Notes: generated by a model from the sequence alone, not told the origin. A DNA stretch of 64,000 bases from Tragulus kanchil (GCA_022376925.1 JAIOJX010000031.1:138092854-138156853), one strand, 5' to 3'; shown: positions 32,801 through 45,322, counted from the stretch's first letter. Numbers and translations are program-made.

Positions 32801-32996
32801 GGATAAAAAATAAAGCCCTGTTTTATTCCATTTGGGGATCCCCTAAACATCTCCTATGCCCCTCTTCACCCTCAGTTTGGAGACTCAGCCAGGCCTGCCA
32901 CATCCTGTGGAGGAAGCATATCATTCTCAGAGTGCAGGTGTTATCATTCCGAGCAAAACTTGCTGGTTTTGTATCTTCCTGGAAGTCCCTGAGGGG

Positions 32997-35241
32997 TGGT
33001 CTACACAAAAACAGGTTGCTTCTCACTTTGGGAAGCCCAGAGAGTCGGAATCCCGCTGTGGTTCAGGGAAGGCCGGCTGACATCCTGCCCTGGAGAGATG
33101 CCACTTCCTCCAGACGGCTGTCTGCCCCTCCTTGCCTCCTGATTCACCTTCCCACTTCCACTCGGTTTGGAATTTCCAAGCTTTAGACAGTAAATGTTTG
33201 AGGCTGAGGATGTCAAGTCTGAGGTTAGAGTCCACAGGTCTCAGCTTGTCCCCCCAAGCCTGCAGTTACCTGCCTCCATCGACTGCTCTGGCTTTGTGGC
33301 CTGATGTGACCTCTCTTGGATGAGACGCCCTGATGGCAACGTCTCAAGCAAAAGGCTCACAGGCGTGCTCCCCACATATTTCTGCCCCCATCCCTCCTCC
33401 CCTGTCACCTCCATCCACCTATCTCTATGTCCCAGGGAGCAGCTCCTGACATTTCAAGCCCATATACCAACTCCTTTGTGAAATGTCCCCAAGTAAGGCT
33501 AGCCACACCCTTTAGTGGTGGCCTCGCAGTGCCAGGTCCAGATGGCTGCCAGGGATGGCCCCATCCTGCACCATTGGAGTGAACTTGGCAGTTTTCAAGC
33601 AGGTTCCTTCCATTCCAAGGCATTTAGGAGGAGACAGAAAGAACAAGGAGGGGCCTGGGGAGAGAGAGAGAGAATAGGGGAGGCAGAAGGAGAGGTAATA
33701 AATGGAAGAATCAATGAAGAGGATTGCTCATGATGCTGCTGTGTATGTGTCTTTATGAAAATACCCCAGTGCCCCATCATCATACAAGCAAGGTAATATT
33801 CATACAAAAGGCAATAGGAAGCTCATAACCTCAGATTTAAGGACAGTTCTTCAAAGAAAGGAGTCTTGACAACTTCTATACTTTTAGACACACGTGGTGT
33901 TCATATTTCTTATTTGTCCTTGGGCCCCAGAGTGGGGATCAACTTTTGAGACCTTCTAGAGTGAGCCCTAGCAGGGTGCCTGGCAGTCTGTGAGCTCACA
34001 ACTCCAGCTGCTGCGGTTTCCCTGGCAACCAGAACCCTAGGGATGCTCTTCAGATGTTGTCTGAGACACCCTACCCCCACCCCCACTTGTCTCAGTTCCA
34101 GTGGATGAGTCCAGCTGAGTGGTCTACAAAAACAGGTTGCTTCTCACTTTGGGAAGCCCAGAGAGTCGGAATCCCGCTGTGGTTCAGGGAAGGCCGGCTG
34201 ACATCCTGCCCTGGAGAGATGCCACTTCCTCCAGACGGCTGTCTGCCCCTCCTTGCCTCCTGATTCACCTTCCCACTTCCACTCGGTTTGGAATTTCCAA
34301 GCTTTAGACAGTAAATGTTTGAGGCTGAGGATGTCAAGTCTGAGGTTAGAGTCCACAGGTCTCAGCTTGTCCCCCCAAGCCTGCAGTTACCTGCCTCCAT
34401 CGACTGCTCTGGCTTTGTGGCCTGATGTGACCTCTCTTGGATGAGACGCCCTGATGGCAACGTCTCAAGCAAAAGGCTCACAGGCGTGCTCCCCACATAT
34501 TTCTGCCCCCATCCCTCCTCCCCTGTCACCTCCATCCACCTATCTCTATGTCCCAGGGAGCAGCTCCTGACATTTCAAGCCCATATACCAACTCCTTTGT
34601 GAAATGTCCCCAAGTAAGGCTAGCCACACCCTTTAGTGGTGGCCTCGCAGTGCCAGGTCCAGATGGCTGCCAGGGATGGCCCCATCCTGCACCATTGGAG
34701 TGAACTTGGCAGTTTTCAAGCAGGTTCCTTCCATTCCAAGGCATTTAGGAGGAGACAGAAAGAACAAGGAGGGGCCTGGGGAGAGAGAGAGAGAGAATAG
34801 GGGAGGCAGAAGGAGAGGTAATAAATGGAAGAATCAATGAAGAGGATTGCTCATGATGCTGCTGTGTATGTGTCTTTATGAAAATACCCCAGTGCCCCAT
34901 CATCATACAAGCAAGGTAATATTCATACAAAAGGCAATAGGAAGCTCATAACCTCAGATTTAAGGACAGTTCTTCAAAGAAAGGAGTCTTGACAACTTCT
35001 ATACTTTTAGACACACGTGGTGTTCATATTTCTTATTTGTCCTTGGGCCCCAGAGTGGGGATCAACTTTTGAGACCTTCTAGAGTGAGCCCTAGCAGGGT
35101 GCCTGGCAGTCTGTGAGCTCACAACTCCAGCTGCTGCGGTTTCCCTGGCAACCAGAACCCTAGGGATGCTCTTCAGATGTTGTCTGAGACACCCTACCCC
35201 CACCCCCACTTGTCTCAGTTCCAGTGGATGAGTCCAGCTGA
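32997..35241. repeat. Direct tandem duplication D12 (offset 1121-1123 bp)
   Basis: Copy 1 is 32997-34118 and copy 2 is 34120-35241, essentially abutting. Differences: CTACACAAAAAC versus CTACAAAAAC at the start of copy 2, and one extra GA unit in copy 2 (GAGAGAGA tract near 34783). Content is single-copy DNA without a recognised exon; the same holds for 35242-35760. Confidence 0.97.
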
Positions 35242-36279
35242 CTAGAAGCTGAGGATGACATCTGGAGACACCCAGTGCTTTGTGCTGAGTTATGTTTCAC
35301 CAGGGGTTTTCTCAACTGATACATCTCACTTGGATGGGGAACTTCAGACTGTGAACGGTTCCAGGGCAGGGCCATTGGATCTGATATGGCTTCCCCAGCC
35401 CCAATAGCAGGCGTCTTAAAGAGGGCTCCTAAACTCTGCTCAACAGCCAGGGAAGGCAGTGTGAGAGTCTTCATCTGAAATCAATGGTTTACTGTTGCTC
35501 AAGATTCCCAGCCTAGACTCCCAACACCTATGTTCCTTTTCCTAGTCTCTTCCCACATACATCTGTCAAGGTTCCTTTCTTATAACAAATAGCAGTAAAA
35601 ATATTTTGTAAAATCCTGTATTGTTTTGAAATGTATACATAAGTGACCTATATGTATTACATATATAAGAATAGCACTTTAGAATAAAATAAAACAATAA
35701 GGTTTCAAATAGGTAAGGGCTCTGGCCAAACTATGCTAGTAGAATTAACGAAACAGATGCTGTACCTGTGTGTGCAGTAGAAGGACAGAACTGGAGGAAT
35801 CATGTCCCTGACTTCAGACTATACTACAAAGCTACAGTAATCAAAACATCATGGTCCTGGCACAAAACCATTGATCAGTACAATGGGATAGAGAACCCAG
35901 AAATAAACCCAGTCAGTTATGGTCAATTAATCTACAATGAAGGAGGCAAGAATATACAGTAGAGAAACAACAGTCTCTTCAGACAAGATCGGGCACATTC
36001 AGGGTGGTATGGTGTAGACAAAACAGTCTCTTCAATAAGTGGTGGTGGGCAAACAGGATAGTTACATGTAAAAGAATGAAAGTACAACATTCTCTAACAC
36101 CATAAACAAAACTGAATTCAAAATAAAGACCTAAATGTAAGACTGGATACTATAAAACTCCTAGAGGAAAACAACCAGAATTTTGACATAAATTGCAGCA
36201 ATATTCTTTTGGATCCATCACCTAAAAGTAAAGGAAATAAAAGCAAAAATAAACCAACGACCCTAATTAAACTCAAAGT

Positions 36280-36552
36280 CGGACTTCCCTGGTCGTCCAG
36301 TGGGTAAAGAGTCCACCTTGCAGTGAAAGGGACACTGGTTCAATCCCTGGTCCAGGAAGATCCCACGTGCCTCAGAGCAGATGGGCAGGTGTGTCCAATT
36401 ACAAACCAGCACTCTGGAGCACATGCTCCCAGAGCCAGTGCTCTGCGACAAGAGAGGCTACTGCAATGGGAGGCTCACACAGGCTGAAGAATAAAAGATG
36501 GCTGAAAAAAAAAAGATGACTTGGAGGCAAAAAAAAAAAATTATCTGTTATC
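36280..36552 (+). mobile_element. CHR-1-related SINE in L1 ORF2
   Basis: GGACTTCCCTGGTCGTCCAG head, B-box-like GGTTCAATCCC near 36339, ending in two A-rich tracts. Target-site duplication TAAACTCAAAGT (36268-36279) and TAAACTCCAAGT (36553-36564), 11 of 12. The L1 text resumes directly after it. Confidence 0.88.
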
Positions 36553-37537
36553 TAAACTCCAAGTGTTTTACACAGGAAAGGAAACCATCAATAAGACAAA
36601 AAGGCAACCTACAAAGTGGGAGAAGATGTTTGCAAATGATGTGATTGATAAGGGATTATTATTATCCAATGTATATAAACAGTTTATGTAACACAACATC
36701 ACACACACACACACACACACAAAACAGCAACCAACAAGCAAAGATCTGCAGGCTTTTTTCCAAAGAGGAAATGCAGTTGGCCTACAAGTTCATGAAAAGA
36801 TGCTCACCGTTACTAATCATCAGGGAAATGCAAATCAAAACCACAAAGAGAAATCACTTCCCACCTGTCAGAAAGGCTATCATCAAAAAGAACACAAATA
36901 ACAAAGGCTGGGCAGGATGTAGAGAAAAGGGAACCTTCGTACATGTTTGGCGGAAATATATGTTGGTACAGTAGTATGGAGGTCTCTCAAAAAGTAAAAC
37001 TAGAACTACCATATGACCCTGCAATTCCACTCCTAGATATGTATTTGAAAGAAACAAAAACAGTAATTCAAAAAGATCCATGGATGCCAAGGTTTACACT
37101 GGCATTATTTACAATTGCCAAGATATGGAAGCAACGTAAGTGTTCTAACAGCTGATTGTATAAAGAAGAAGTACTACTCAGCCATAAAAAAAGAAGAAAA
37201 CTTTGCCATTTGCAGCAGTATGGATGAACTTGAAGACTATTATGTTAAGTGATATAAGTCAAACAGAGAAAAATAAATACTGAATGCTATCACTTATATG
37301 TGGGATTTTAAAAGTATAACAAACTAGTGAATGTAGCAACAACAACCACCAAAAAGCAGACTCACAGATAGAACAAACTAGTGGTTACCAGTGGTGGGAG
37401 GAGAGGGGTACAATGGGGGTGGGAGTAGGGATGGGGTGTAAGGCAGGCTGCAGAGATGTATTGAATAACATGGGAGATACAACCAATGTTTTGTCAGAAT
37501 GGAGTATAGTCTTTAAAAATGGTATAAAAGTAAGTGG

Positions 37538-37816
37538 AGGGCTTCCCTGGTGGTCCAGTGGGTGGATGGGTGGGGTGTCCACCTTACAGTGCAGAGGGCA
37601 CCAGTTCAAACCCTGGCCCAGGAGGATCCTGCGTGCCATGGAGCAGCTGGACCTGTGTGTCCAGTTGCGATCTGGTGCTCTGGAGCACGTGTGTCCAGAG
37701 CCAGTGCTCTGTGGTGGGAGAGGCCGCTGCGATGGGAGGCCCACACAGGCCAGAAAATAAAGATGGATGAAAATAAATAAATAGAAAACCAATAAAAGAG
37801 GCCAAAAAAAAAAAGC
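37538..37816 (+). mobile_element. CHR-1-related SINE in L1 3' UTR
   Basis: GGGCTTCCCTGGTGGTCCAG head, then an eight-base GATGGGTG insertion in the A-box region, B-box-like GTTCAAACCC near 37603, GGCCGCTGCGATGGGAGGCC body and CCAATAAAAGAGGCC end. The flanks TATAGTCTTTAAAAATGG (from 37505) and TATAACCTTTAAAAACGG (from 37821) are imperfect duplicates, with homology spanning about 30 bases. Confidence 0.85.
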
Positions 37817-38163
37817 GGAATATAACCTTTAAAAACGGTATAAAAAGTTAAAAACGGAGGCTTAGGGGAAAAGAACGCTTTCAAACAGACAACTGTCCTG
37901 GCCACATGAAGCCAGTGGAATGGATGAAGCAGATACTCGTATGGCTCTTTGGAGTCAGCCTAAGTGTATGAGATGCTCTGTGGTGGGATGTTTTGATGGG
38001 TCAAACACCTGCACTTCCATGGTGATTCGATTTTCTAAACTCTCCTGGCAAAGTCATGTACCAATCAACACACCTTCCCTTGATTTACATGGGAGATGCA
38101 ATACCAGAAAGCCCAATATGGGTTAAAGCTGCAAAATACTTGCTGTTTGTATGTAAACATGTG

Positions 38164-38230
38164 AGTTCAGTTCAGTTCAGCCGCTCAGTTGTGTCTGACT
38201 CTTTGCAACCCTAGGCAGCATGCCAGGCTT
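38164..38230 (-). mobile_element. Bov-A/Bov-tA 3' fragment
   Basis: TTCAGTTCAGTTCAGCCGCT, GTGTCTGACTCTTTGCAACC and CAGCATGCCAGGCTTCC are the antisense end of a Bov-A/Bov-tA element. About 67 bp; the same module as at 11808-11885. Confidence 0.8.
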
Positions 38231-38308
38231 CCTATAAAACATACATAGAAAGAAAAAATATATATATAATGGATTCTGAAACAGGAGATTATTAGCAATG
38301 GTTTCATA

Positions 38309-38390
38309 TATTGGGGTGGCCAACAGGTTTGTTCAGGCTTTCCATAACATCTTACAGAAAAATCTTTGGCCAGCTTCTTGGCCAACCCTC
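38309..38390. mobile_element. Mariner-type hairpin element (MITE)
   Basis: The terminal repeats TTGGGGTGGCCAA (38311-38323) and TTGGCCAACCC (38378-38388) are inverted. The interior (CATCTTACAGAAAAATC) matches the short mariner-derived hairpins common in ruminants, and TA lies at the left edge. Only about 80 bp, no transposase. Confidence 0.75.
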
Positions 38391-38775
38391 TACCAGGCTG
38401 TTTGAAGGGGCAGTTCCATGTCTGGCCAGAGGAGAGAGGACTATTTCACAGTCATTGTGACAAAGCAAAACTTGCCTTCAGGTTCAACAAAAGTTTTCAC
38501 ATTGCTCTTGTTTGGTTTGCAAATGAAGCCAGGACATAGTGAGATAAAATGACTCAGGAACTTGCTAGCAGCCAGGCCTGGCCTGGGCCTGCTGTCTCCT
38601 GACCCCATCCTGGACCCCGCCTTCCACTGAGGATTTGATGCCTCTCTCTGGAGCTCAGGCTTCCCTGGAGGTCCTTTCACGGCTATCACAGAGGCTCAGG
38701 GAAGGTCTTCACCCCTTTCACCAGAGCAATTCTGACTCTATTTTTTGTTTTAAAACCTCTGTCTACTACTAATTG
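38391..38775. other. Single-copy intergenic DNA
   Basis: Nothing recognisable apart from weak MIR-like sequence starting near 38760 (ATTCTCATAGCTACCCTATG at 38812, AGAGCTGGAGGTGAGG). Confidence 0.4.
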
Positions 38776-40912
38776 CTAACACATTTTGTACATTACAAAG
38801 AGATTATGCTGAATTCTCATAGCTACCCTATGGGGAAGTATTAGGCAGGATCCCTTTTTACGATAAAGAGCTGGAGGTGAGGTTTGACTGGGGCCCCATA
38901 ACCCCAGGCCTCTCTGATTTCTGACGCTGAGCCCCTTCCCCTGCACAGGCTGTCTCCCCCTCTTGTATGTACATTGGGCTTCTGTGTGAGATTTCTTTGA
39001 AAAAGGGTTTTACTCTGAAGCAGTAGCCCTGAGGGGCCGCCTGTGCAGAGCCTGAGCCGTTCGAGGGAGACGTTTGGACAAGATGGATCTCCCAGTGTTG
39101 AAGGAGCCCCTTTACAGATCTGTGGCCCAGAACCCACTCTGTTTCTTAAAAAAGCATTGGCACAATCAAACATTGCAGAAAAGACAGGTAAGGGAAGAGT
39201 AACACCCACAACCCCTTCTTGATGAAATCATCATTAGCAGTCTGTGAGTATTTGTAGCTCAGCTGGTAAAGAATCTGCCTGCAATGCAGGAAACCCCAGT
39301 TTGATTCCTGCGTCAGGAAGATCCCCTGGAGAAGGGATAAGCTACCCACTCCAGGATTCTCCAGCATTCTCAGGCTTCCCTGGTGGCTCACACGGTAAAG
39401 AATCTGCCTGCAGTATGGGAGACTTGGGTTTGAAACCTGAGTTGGGAAGATCTCCTGAAGAACAGAAAGTATTCTTGCCTGGAGAATTCCGTGGCTCGTC
39501 CATGGGCCCCAAAGAGTTAGACGTGACTGGGCAGTTTCACCTTCACTTTCCCAGATTATAGATAAGACAATAAATTTAGTCGTAGATTTTATTTGTATAT
39601 TTATAGAAATTGTGCTTAATAAAATGTATCATTTAAAACATTTTGCTTTATAATTTTATGTCATTTAATAACGTATGCATTTATATATTTGTAACAAAAT
39701 GGGGCAATATATATATTTATAATAAAAGTCCACTCTAAGCATGATTTGGTAAGCTTCAAGTTTGACCAAGCTGAGGATGGGCATGTTGTATTTCACAGGG
39801 TGCCCCAAACCCCAAGGGGTGACTGGCATTGGACTCCACAGGACAACTCACTGAGCCCTCTGCCGATTTTATTCTAACACATTTTGTACATTACAAAGAG
39901 ATTATGCTGAATTCTCATAGCTACCCTATGGGGAAGTATTAGGCAGGATCCCTTTTTACGATAAAGAGCTGGAGGTGAGGTTTGACTGGGGCCCCATAAC
40001 CCCAGGCCTCTCTGATTTCTGACGCTGAGCCCCTTCCCCTGCACAGGCTGTCTCCCCCTCTTGTATGTACATTGGGCTTCTGTGTGAGATTTCTTTGAAA
40101 AAGGGTTTTACTCTGAAGCAGTAGCCCTGAGGGGCCGCCTGTGCAGAGCCTGAGCCGTTCGAGGGAGACGTTTGGACAAGATGGATCTCCCAGTGTTGAA
40201 GGAGCCCCTTTACAGATCTGTGGCCCAGAACCCACTCTGTTTCTTAAAAAAGCATTGGCACAATCAAACATTGCAGAAAAGACAGGTAAGGGAAGAGTAA
40301 CACCCACAACCCCTTCTTGATGAAATCATCATTAGCAGTCTGTGAGTATTTGTAGCTCAGCTGGTAAAGAATCTGCCTGCAATGCAGGAAACCCCAGTTT
40401 GATTCCTGCGTCAGGAAGATCCCCTGGAGAAGGGATAAGCTACCCACTCCAGGATTCTCCAGCATTCTCAGGCTTCCCTGGTGGCTCACACGGTAAAGAA
40501 TCTGCCTGCAGTATGGGAGACTTGGGTTTGAAACCTGAGTTGGGAAGATCTCCTGAAGAACAGAAAGTATTCTTGCCTGGAGAATTCCGTGGCTCGTCCA
40601 TGGGCCCCAAAGAGTTAGACGTGACTGGGCAGTTTCACCTTCACTTTCCCAGATTATAGATAAGACAATAAATTTAGTCGTAGATTTTATTTGTATATTT
40701 ATAGAAATTGTGCTTAATAAAATGTATCATTTAAAACATTTTGCTTTATAATTTTTATGTCATTTAATAACGTATGCATTTATATATTTGTAACAAAATG
40801 GGGCAATATATATATTTATAATAAAAGTCCACTCTAAGCATGATTTGGTAAGCTTCAAGTTTGACCAAGCTGAGGATGGGCATGTTGTATTTCACAGGGT
40901 GCCCCAAACCCA
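38776..40912. repeat. Direct duplication D13 (offset 1098-1099 bp)
   Basis: Copy 1 is 38776-39813 and copy 2 is 39874-40912. The 60-base linker carries GTGACTGGCATTGGACTCC, CTCACTGAGCCCTCT and ATTCTAAC. All of these occur with fuller spacing after copy 2 (40931-41000), so the linker is a shortened downstream sequence. One T-run length difference is seen (near 39650 versus 40750). Confidence 0.98.
39254..39535 (+). mobile_element. Bov-tA SINE pair (copy at 40352-40633)
   Basis: A first unit (GTAGCTCAGCTGGTAAAGAA, 39254) runs to CTACCCACTCCAGGATTCTCC. A second head GGCTTCCCTGGTGGCTCACA (39373) follows and runs through AGTATTCTTGCCTGGAGAAT to AGAGTTAGACGTGACTGG. The head-to-tail pair resembles a Bov-tA dimer or a Bov-tA inserted in another. 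Confidence 0.88.
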
Positions 40913-42901
40913 GTTCTTTATTGGGGATGGTGATGACTGGCATTGGACTCCACAGGACAACTCACTGAGCCCTCTCTAGCCGTTATCTCTTTTCATTCTA
41001 ACAACCCCTCGGGGAGGTCTGTTGATGTTGTCTAATTCTTTTCATTTGCTGAGAGAGAACCTCAAGTTCAAAGTGGTTACACGACACCCTAGCTAGGGAA
41101 CCTCCACCATCTCACGCCACTTAGGGTGCAGACCCTGCGTCCTCCCCCACACCCCAGTCACTTCTCCGAGAATCGCTGGATACAGCTTGCATGCTCTGAG
41201 TGGATGACTTCTCAGCAAAACTTCTGGCTCCTGGCAGTGACCTCTGGCCTCTGCAGAAGCTGAGGATGTGGACAGAGCCCTGGGCTCTGCCAGGAGCCAG
41301 GTGTTGGCAGGGCTCCGGGAAATCCTTCCTGCCAGGTCCTGTGACGCCTGCGGTGTCTTAGCAACCGTTGGTGGCGTCAACACTGAAGGCGCTTCAAGAG
41401 GGAGGTAGGATCCTGTTTCAGAGCTTCTGAGGGCTCCACAAGGGGACTGCCTTGTCCCTTGGCCCCAGGCCAAGGTCAGCCTTGCAAGACTCAGGCTGGC
41501 CGCTCAGTGCCTTTTCCTCTTCCCCTGCCTTGGTGGATCCTGCCCTGCCACAGCGCTGAGCTCCGGGCAGCAAAGGGCTGTGTGCGCCTCCCAGGCCTCT
41601 TCACCAGGCGCCAGCGCGGGAGGCGTCAGATCTGGGGCACTCCTGGCATTCTAATCCACCAAGGGTTCCAGCAGGTGCCAAGTCTCTGGTATCAGGGGAA
41701 ATGACCTCAGAGGTTTGACCCTGGCTTCCACTGCCTGGGCTTAAAGGTCCCCAGGCAGGCACCTTAAAGCCTTCACTTTCCCAGATTATAGATAAGACAA
41801 TAAATTTAGTCGTAGATTTTATTTGTATATTTATAGAAATTGTGCTTAATAAAATGTATCATTTAAAACATTTTGCTTTATAATTTTATGTCATTTAATA
41901 ACGTATGCATTTATATATTTGTAACAAAATGGGGCAATATATATATTTATAATAAAAGTCCACTCTAAGCATGATTTGGTAAGCTTCAAGTTTGACCAAG
42001 CTGAGGATGGGCATGTTGTATTTCACAGGGTGCCCCAAACCCAGTTCTTTATTGGGGATGGTGATGACTGGCATTGGACTCCACAGGACAACTCACTGAG
42101 CCCTCTCTAGCCGTTATCTCTTTTCATTCTAACAACCCCTCGGGGAGGTCTGTTGATGTTGTCTAATTCTTTTCATTTGCTGAGAGAGAACCTCAAGTTC
42201 AAAGTGGTTACACGACACCCTAGCTAGGGAACCTCCACCATCTCACGCCACTTAGGGTGCAGACCCTGCGTCCTCCCCCACACCCCAGTCACTTCTCCGA
42301 GAATCGCTGGATACAGCTTGCATGCTCTGAGTGGATGACTTCTCAGCAAAACTTCTGGCTCCTGGCAGTGACCTCTGGCCTCTGCAGAAGCTGAGGATGT
42401 GGACAGAGCCCTGGGCTCTGCCAGGAGCCAGGTGTTGGCAGGGCTCCGGGAAATCCTTCCTGCCAGGTCCTGTGACGCCTGCGGTGTCTTAGCAACCGTT
42501 GGTGGCGTCAACACTGAAGGCGCTTCAAGAGGGAGGTAGGATCCTGTTTCAGAGCTTCTGAGGGCTCCACAAGGGGACTGCCTTGTCCCTTGGCCCCGAG
42601 GCCAAGGTCAGCCTTGCAAGACTCAGGCTGGCCGCTCAGTGCCTTTTCCTCTTCCCCTGCCTTGGTGGATCCTGCCCTGCCACAGCGCTGAGCTCCGGGC
42701 AGCAAAGGGCTGTGTGCGCCTCCCAGGCCTCTTCACCAGGCGCCAGCGCGGGAGGCGTCAGATCTGGGGCACTCCTGGCATTCTAATCCACCAAGGGTTC
42801 CAGCAGGTGCCAAGTCTCTGGTATCAGGGGAAATGACCTCAGAGGTTTGACCCTGGCTTTCAGGCCACTGCCTGGGCTTAAAGGTCCCCAGGCAGGCACC
42901 T
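40638..42901. repeat. Direct duplication D14 (offset 1131-1132 bp)
   Basis: Copy 1 is 40638-41763 and copy 2 is 41770-42901. Copy 1 starts inside D13 copy 2, so TTCACTTTCCCAGATTATAG occurs three times (39541, 40640, 41773). Near its end copy 1 reads GGCTTCCACTGCC where copy 2 reads GGCTTTCAGGCCACTGCC. Mostly single-copy DNA; a weak MIR remnant lies near 41005-41080. No exon is supported through 43045. Confidence 0.97.
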
Positions 42902-43045
42902 GTCACCCAAGCTGGATAGTTTCACATCCTTCCCCTGCCTCTGATCTTCCAGAAGGGAAGCTGAGGGTTCTTGGGAGGAAAGACAGGCTTCGAGGAGAAG
43001 GCAAAGTCTTGACATTTCAAAGCCCCTTTAGTGCGTGTCTAGCTC

Positions 43046-45226
43046 CCCAGGGTCTGAAAACAGCTTTCTCCAGGGGGAAAGGAGGGGAAAGGAGACAGGC
43101 TTGGGGATGAGGGTGGGTAGCTCTCTCTCCCCAGGATCTATCACCACCTTGTCCCTACCACCACCCTGACATACGCACAAGACAAGAAACAGTGATCAGG
43201 ACTGCTCTTCAACCCTGATAGGGTTGAAGGAGCACCTTCCAGGGCCTCCACCTCCTCTCCTTCTCTGTCTCTCCAGTCCTTGGCCCCCTCCCTGGCTCCT
43301 GCCCCTCCAGGACAGAGAGAGGAGCAGCTCTGTCGTGACCACTTTTTTTTTTTTATTAAAAACTATTTTTATTTTACTTTTTGCTTTTACAGAGTTTTGT
43401 CATTTACAGATAGGTATGATCTCAGATTAGTGTCGTGATCATTTTTTATAGCTGAGGGATCTCAGGTTCAGAAAGGTTCTTGGTGATCCATCCAGAGCCA
43501 GAGACGAAGGCTGGTCAGAGCTGGTCAGAGCCTGGTCTCAAATGCAGATTTTTCCACCAAAACCCAAAGTATCCGCCGTTGACCAGTTCCTTGAAGAGAA
43601 CTGCAGGTGTGTTTGGCTTTATGTATGTATTCCTTCACTCCCAACATTTATTGACTGAAGGCTGTTGGGGAAGGGGGAGATCCAAAGATGGAGAAAGCCT
43701 ATGTCCTGCTTCAGAAGGAGAAGCGCTTGGGCATCAGAGAGAAAGGGAAGGCAGGTCCTGAGGTGAAGTGACGCTGTGATGCTGGAGGGGACAACCAGCC
43801 CTCCTGGAGGGAGACGCTTTTGGGGATGGGATCCGGGTGGGCTTCCTGGAGGAGGATGGGGCTCTGTGGGAGCTGTGAAGACCCTTCAGAGTCTCCACAC
43901 GCCTCAGCTCGGATTGGTCCCGGGTGGGCTGAGACTGGTGCAGCAGTGAAAACCCAGAATAGCCAAAAATAAACAAACAAAAATTTTTAAAAAGTGTTAG
44001 GGCTGCCCTTGTGGCTCATATGGTAAGTAATCTGCCTGCCAGTGGAGGAGACCTGGGTTTGATCCCTGGGTAGGGAAGACTCCCTGGAAAAGGAAATGAG
44101 TACCCGGTCCAATATTCTTTCCTATCAGAAGCAGTGATTAAAGGCTTACTCCCAGGGTCTGAAAACAGCTTTCTCCAGGGGGAAAGGAGGGGAAAGGAGA
44201 CAGGCTTGGGGATGAGGGTGGGTAGCTCTCTCTCCCCAGGATCTATCACCACCTTGTCCCTACCACCACCCTGACATACGCACAAGACAAGAAACAGTGA
44301 TCAGGACTGCTCTTCAACCCTGATAGGGTTGAAGGAGCACCTTCCAGGGCCTCCACCTCCTCTCCTTCTCTGTCTCTCCAGTCCTTGGCCCCCTCCCTGG
44401 CTCCTGCCCCTCCAGGACAGAGAGAGGAGCAGCTCTGTCGTGACCACTTTTTTTTTTTTATTAAAAACTATTTTTATTTTACTTTTTGCTTTTACAGAGT
44501 TTTGTCATTTACAGATAGGTATGATCTCAGATTAGTGTCGTGATCATTTTTTATAGCTGAGGGATCTCAGGTTCAGAAAGGTTCTTGGTGATCCATCCAG
44601 AGCCAGAGACGAAGGCTGGTCAGAGCTGGTCAGAGCCTGGTCTCAAATGCAGATTTTTCCACCAAAACCCAAAGTATCCGCCCGTTGACCAGTTCCTTGA
44701 AGAGAACTGCAGGTGTGTTTGGCTTTATGTATGTATTCCTTCACTCCCAACATTTATTGACTGAAGGCTGTTGGGGAAGGGGGAGATCCAAAGATGGAGA
44801 AAGCCTATGTCCTGCTTCAGAAGGAGAAGCGCTTGGGCATCAGAGAGAAAGGGAAGGCAGGTCCTGAGGTGAAGTGACGCTGTGATGCTGGAGGGGACAA
44901 CCAGCCCTCCTGGAGGGAGACGCTTTTGGGGATGGGATCCGGGTGGGCTTCCTGGAGGAGGATGGGGCTCTGTGGGAGCTGTGAAGACCCTTCAGAGTCT
45001 CCACACGCCTCAGCTTCGGATTGGTCCCGGGTGGGCTGAGACTGGTGCAGCAGTGAAAACCCAGAATAGCCAAAAATAAACAAACAAAAATTTTTAAAAA
45101 GTGTTAGGGCTGCCCTTGTGGCTCATATGGTAAGTAATCTGCCTGCCAGTGGAGGAGACCTGGGTTTGATCCCTGGGTAGGGAAGACTCCCTGGAAAAGG
45201 AAATGAGTACCCGGTCCAATATTCTT
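43046..45226. repeat. Direct duplication D15 (offset 1105, later 1107)
   Basis: Copy 1 is 43046-44119 and copy 2 is 44151-45226. The 31-base linker interrupts a Bov-tA: copy 1 stops at AATATTCTT while copy 2 continues normally. Indels include CCGCCGTTG versus CCGCCCGTTG and CAGCTCGG versus CAGCTTCGG. Single-copy DNA without a recognised exon. Confidence 0.97.
43363..43430. repeat. Unclassified dispersed repeat (also 44468-44535 and 46360-46430)
   Basis: ATTTTACTTTTTGCTTTTAC, AGAGTTTTGT, TTTACAGAT and GATCTCAGATTAG recur in diverged form at 46360-46430, in unrelated surroundings. The 44468 occurrence is only the D15 image. I cannot assign a family. Confidence 0.6.
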
Positions 45227-45322
45227 GCCTGGAGAATTCCATGGACAGAGACGCCTAGTGGACTACAGTCCATAGGGTTGCAAAGATTCATACACGAGTG
45301 TGTGGCTTTCACTTTTCAAAGT
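45107..45322 (+). mobile_element. Bov-tA SINE (5' half repeated at 44002-44119)
   Basis: GGGCTGCCCTTGTGGCTCAT head, GGGTTTGATCCCTGGGTAGG, CCAATATTCTTGCCTGGAG, GACTACAGTCCATAGGG and TTTCACTTTTC end. Probable target-site duplication AAAGTGTTAG (about 45098-45107) and AAAGTGTTAAG (45319-45329). The earlier occurrence is cut short by the D15 junction. Confidence 0.9.

Larger units (their letters stand above)
35764..37860 (+). mobile_element. L1 ORF2 C-terminal half and 3' UTR, sense, carrying two SINEs
   Basis: AGCTACAGTAATCAAAACATC at 35832, AACAGTCTCTTCAATAAGTGG, AAAACTCCTAGAGGAAAAC and TTTGCAAATGATGTGATTGAT at 36632 are L1 ORF2 in order. The frame at 36943-37155 contains LPYDPAIPLLDMYLK and ALFTIAKIWKQ, ORF2 C-terminal signatures. 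Stops and shifts disable it. SINEs at 36280-36552 and 37538-37816 interrupt it. No stutter duplication affects this block. Confidence 0.88.
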
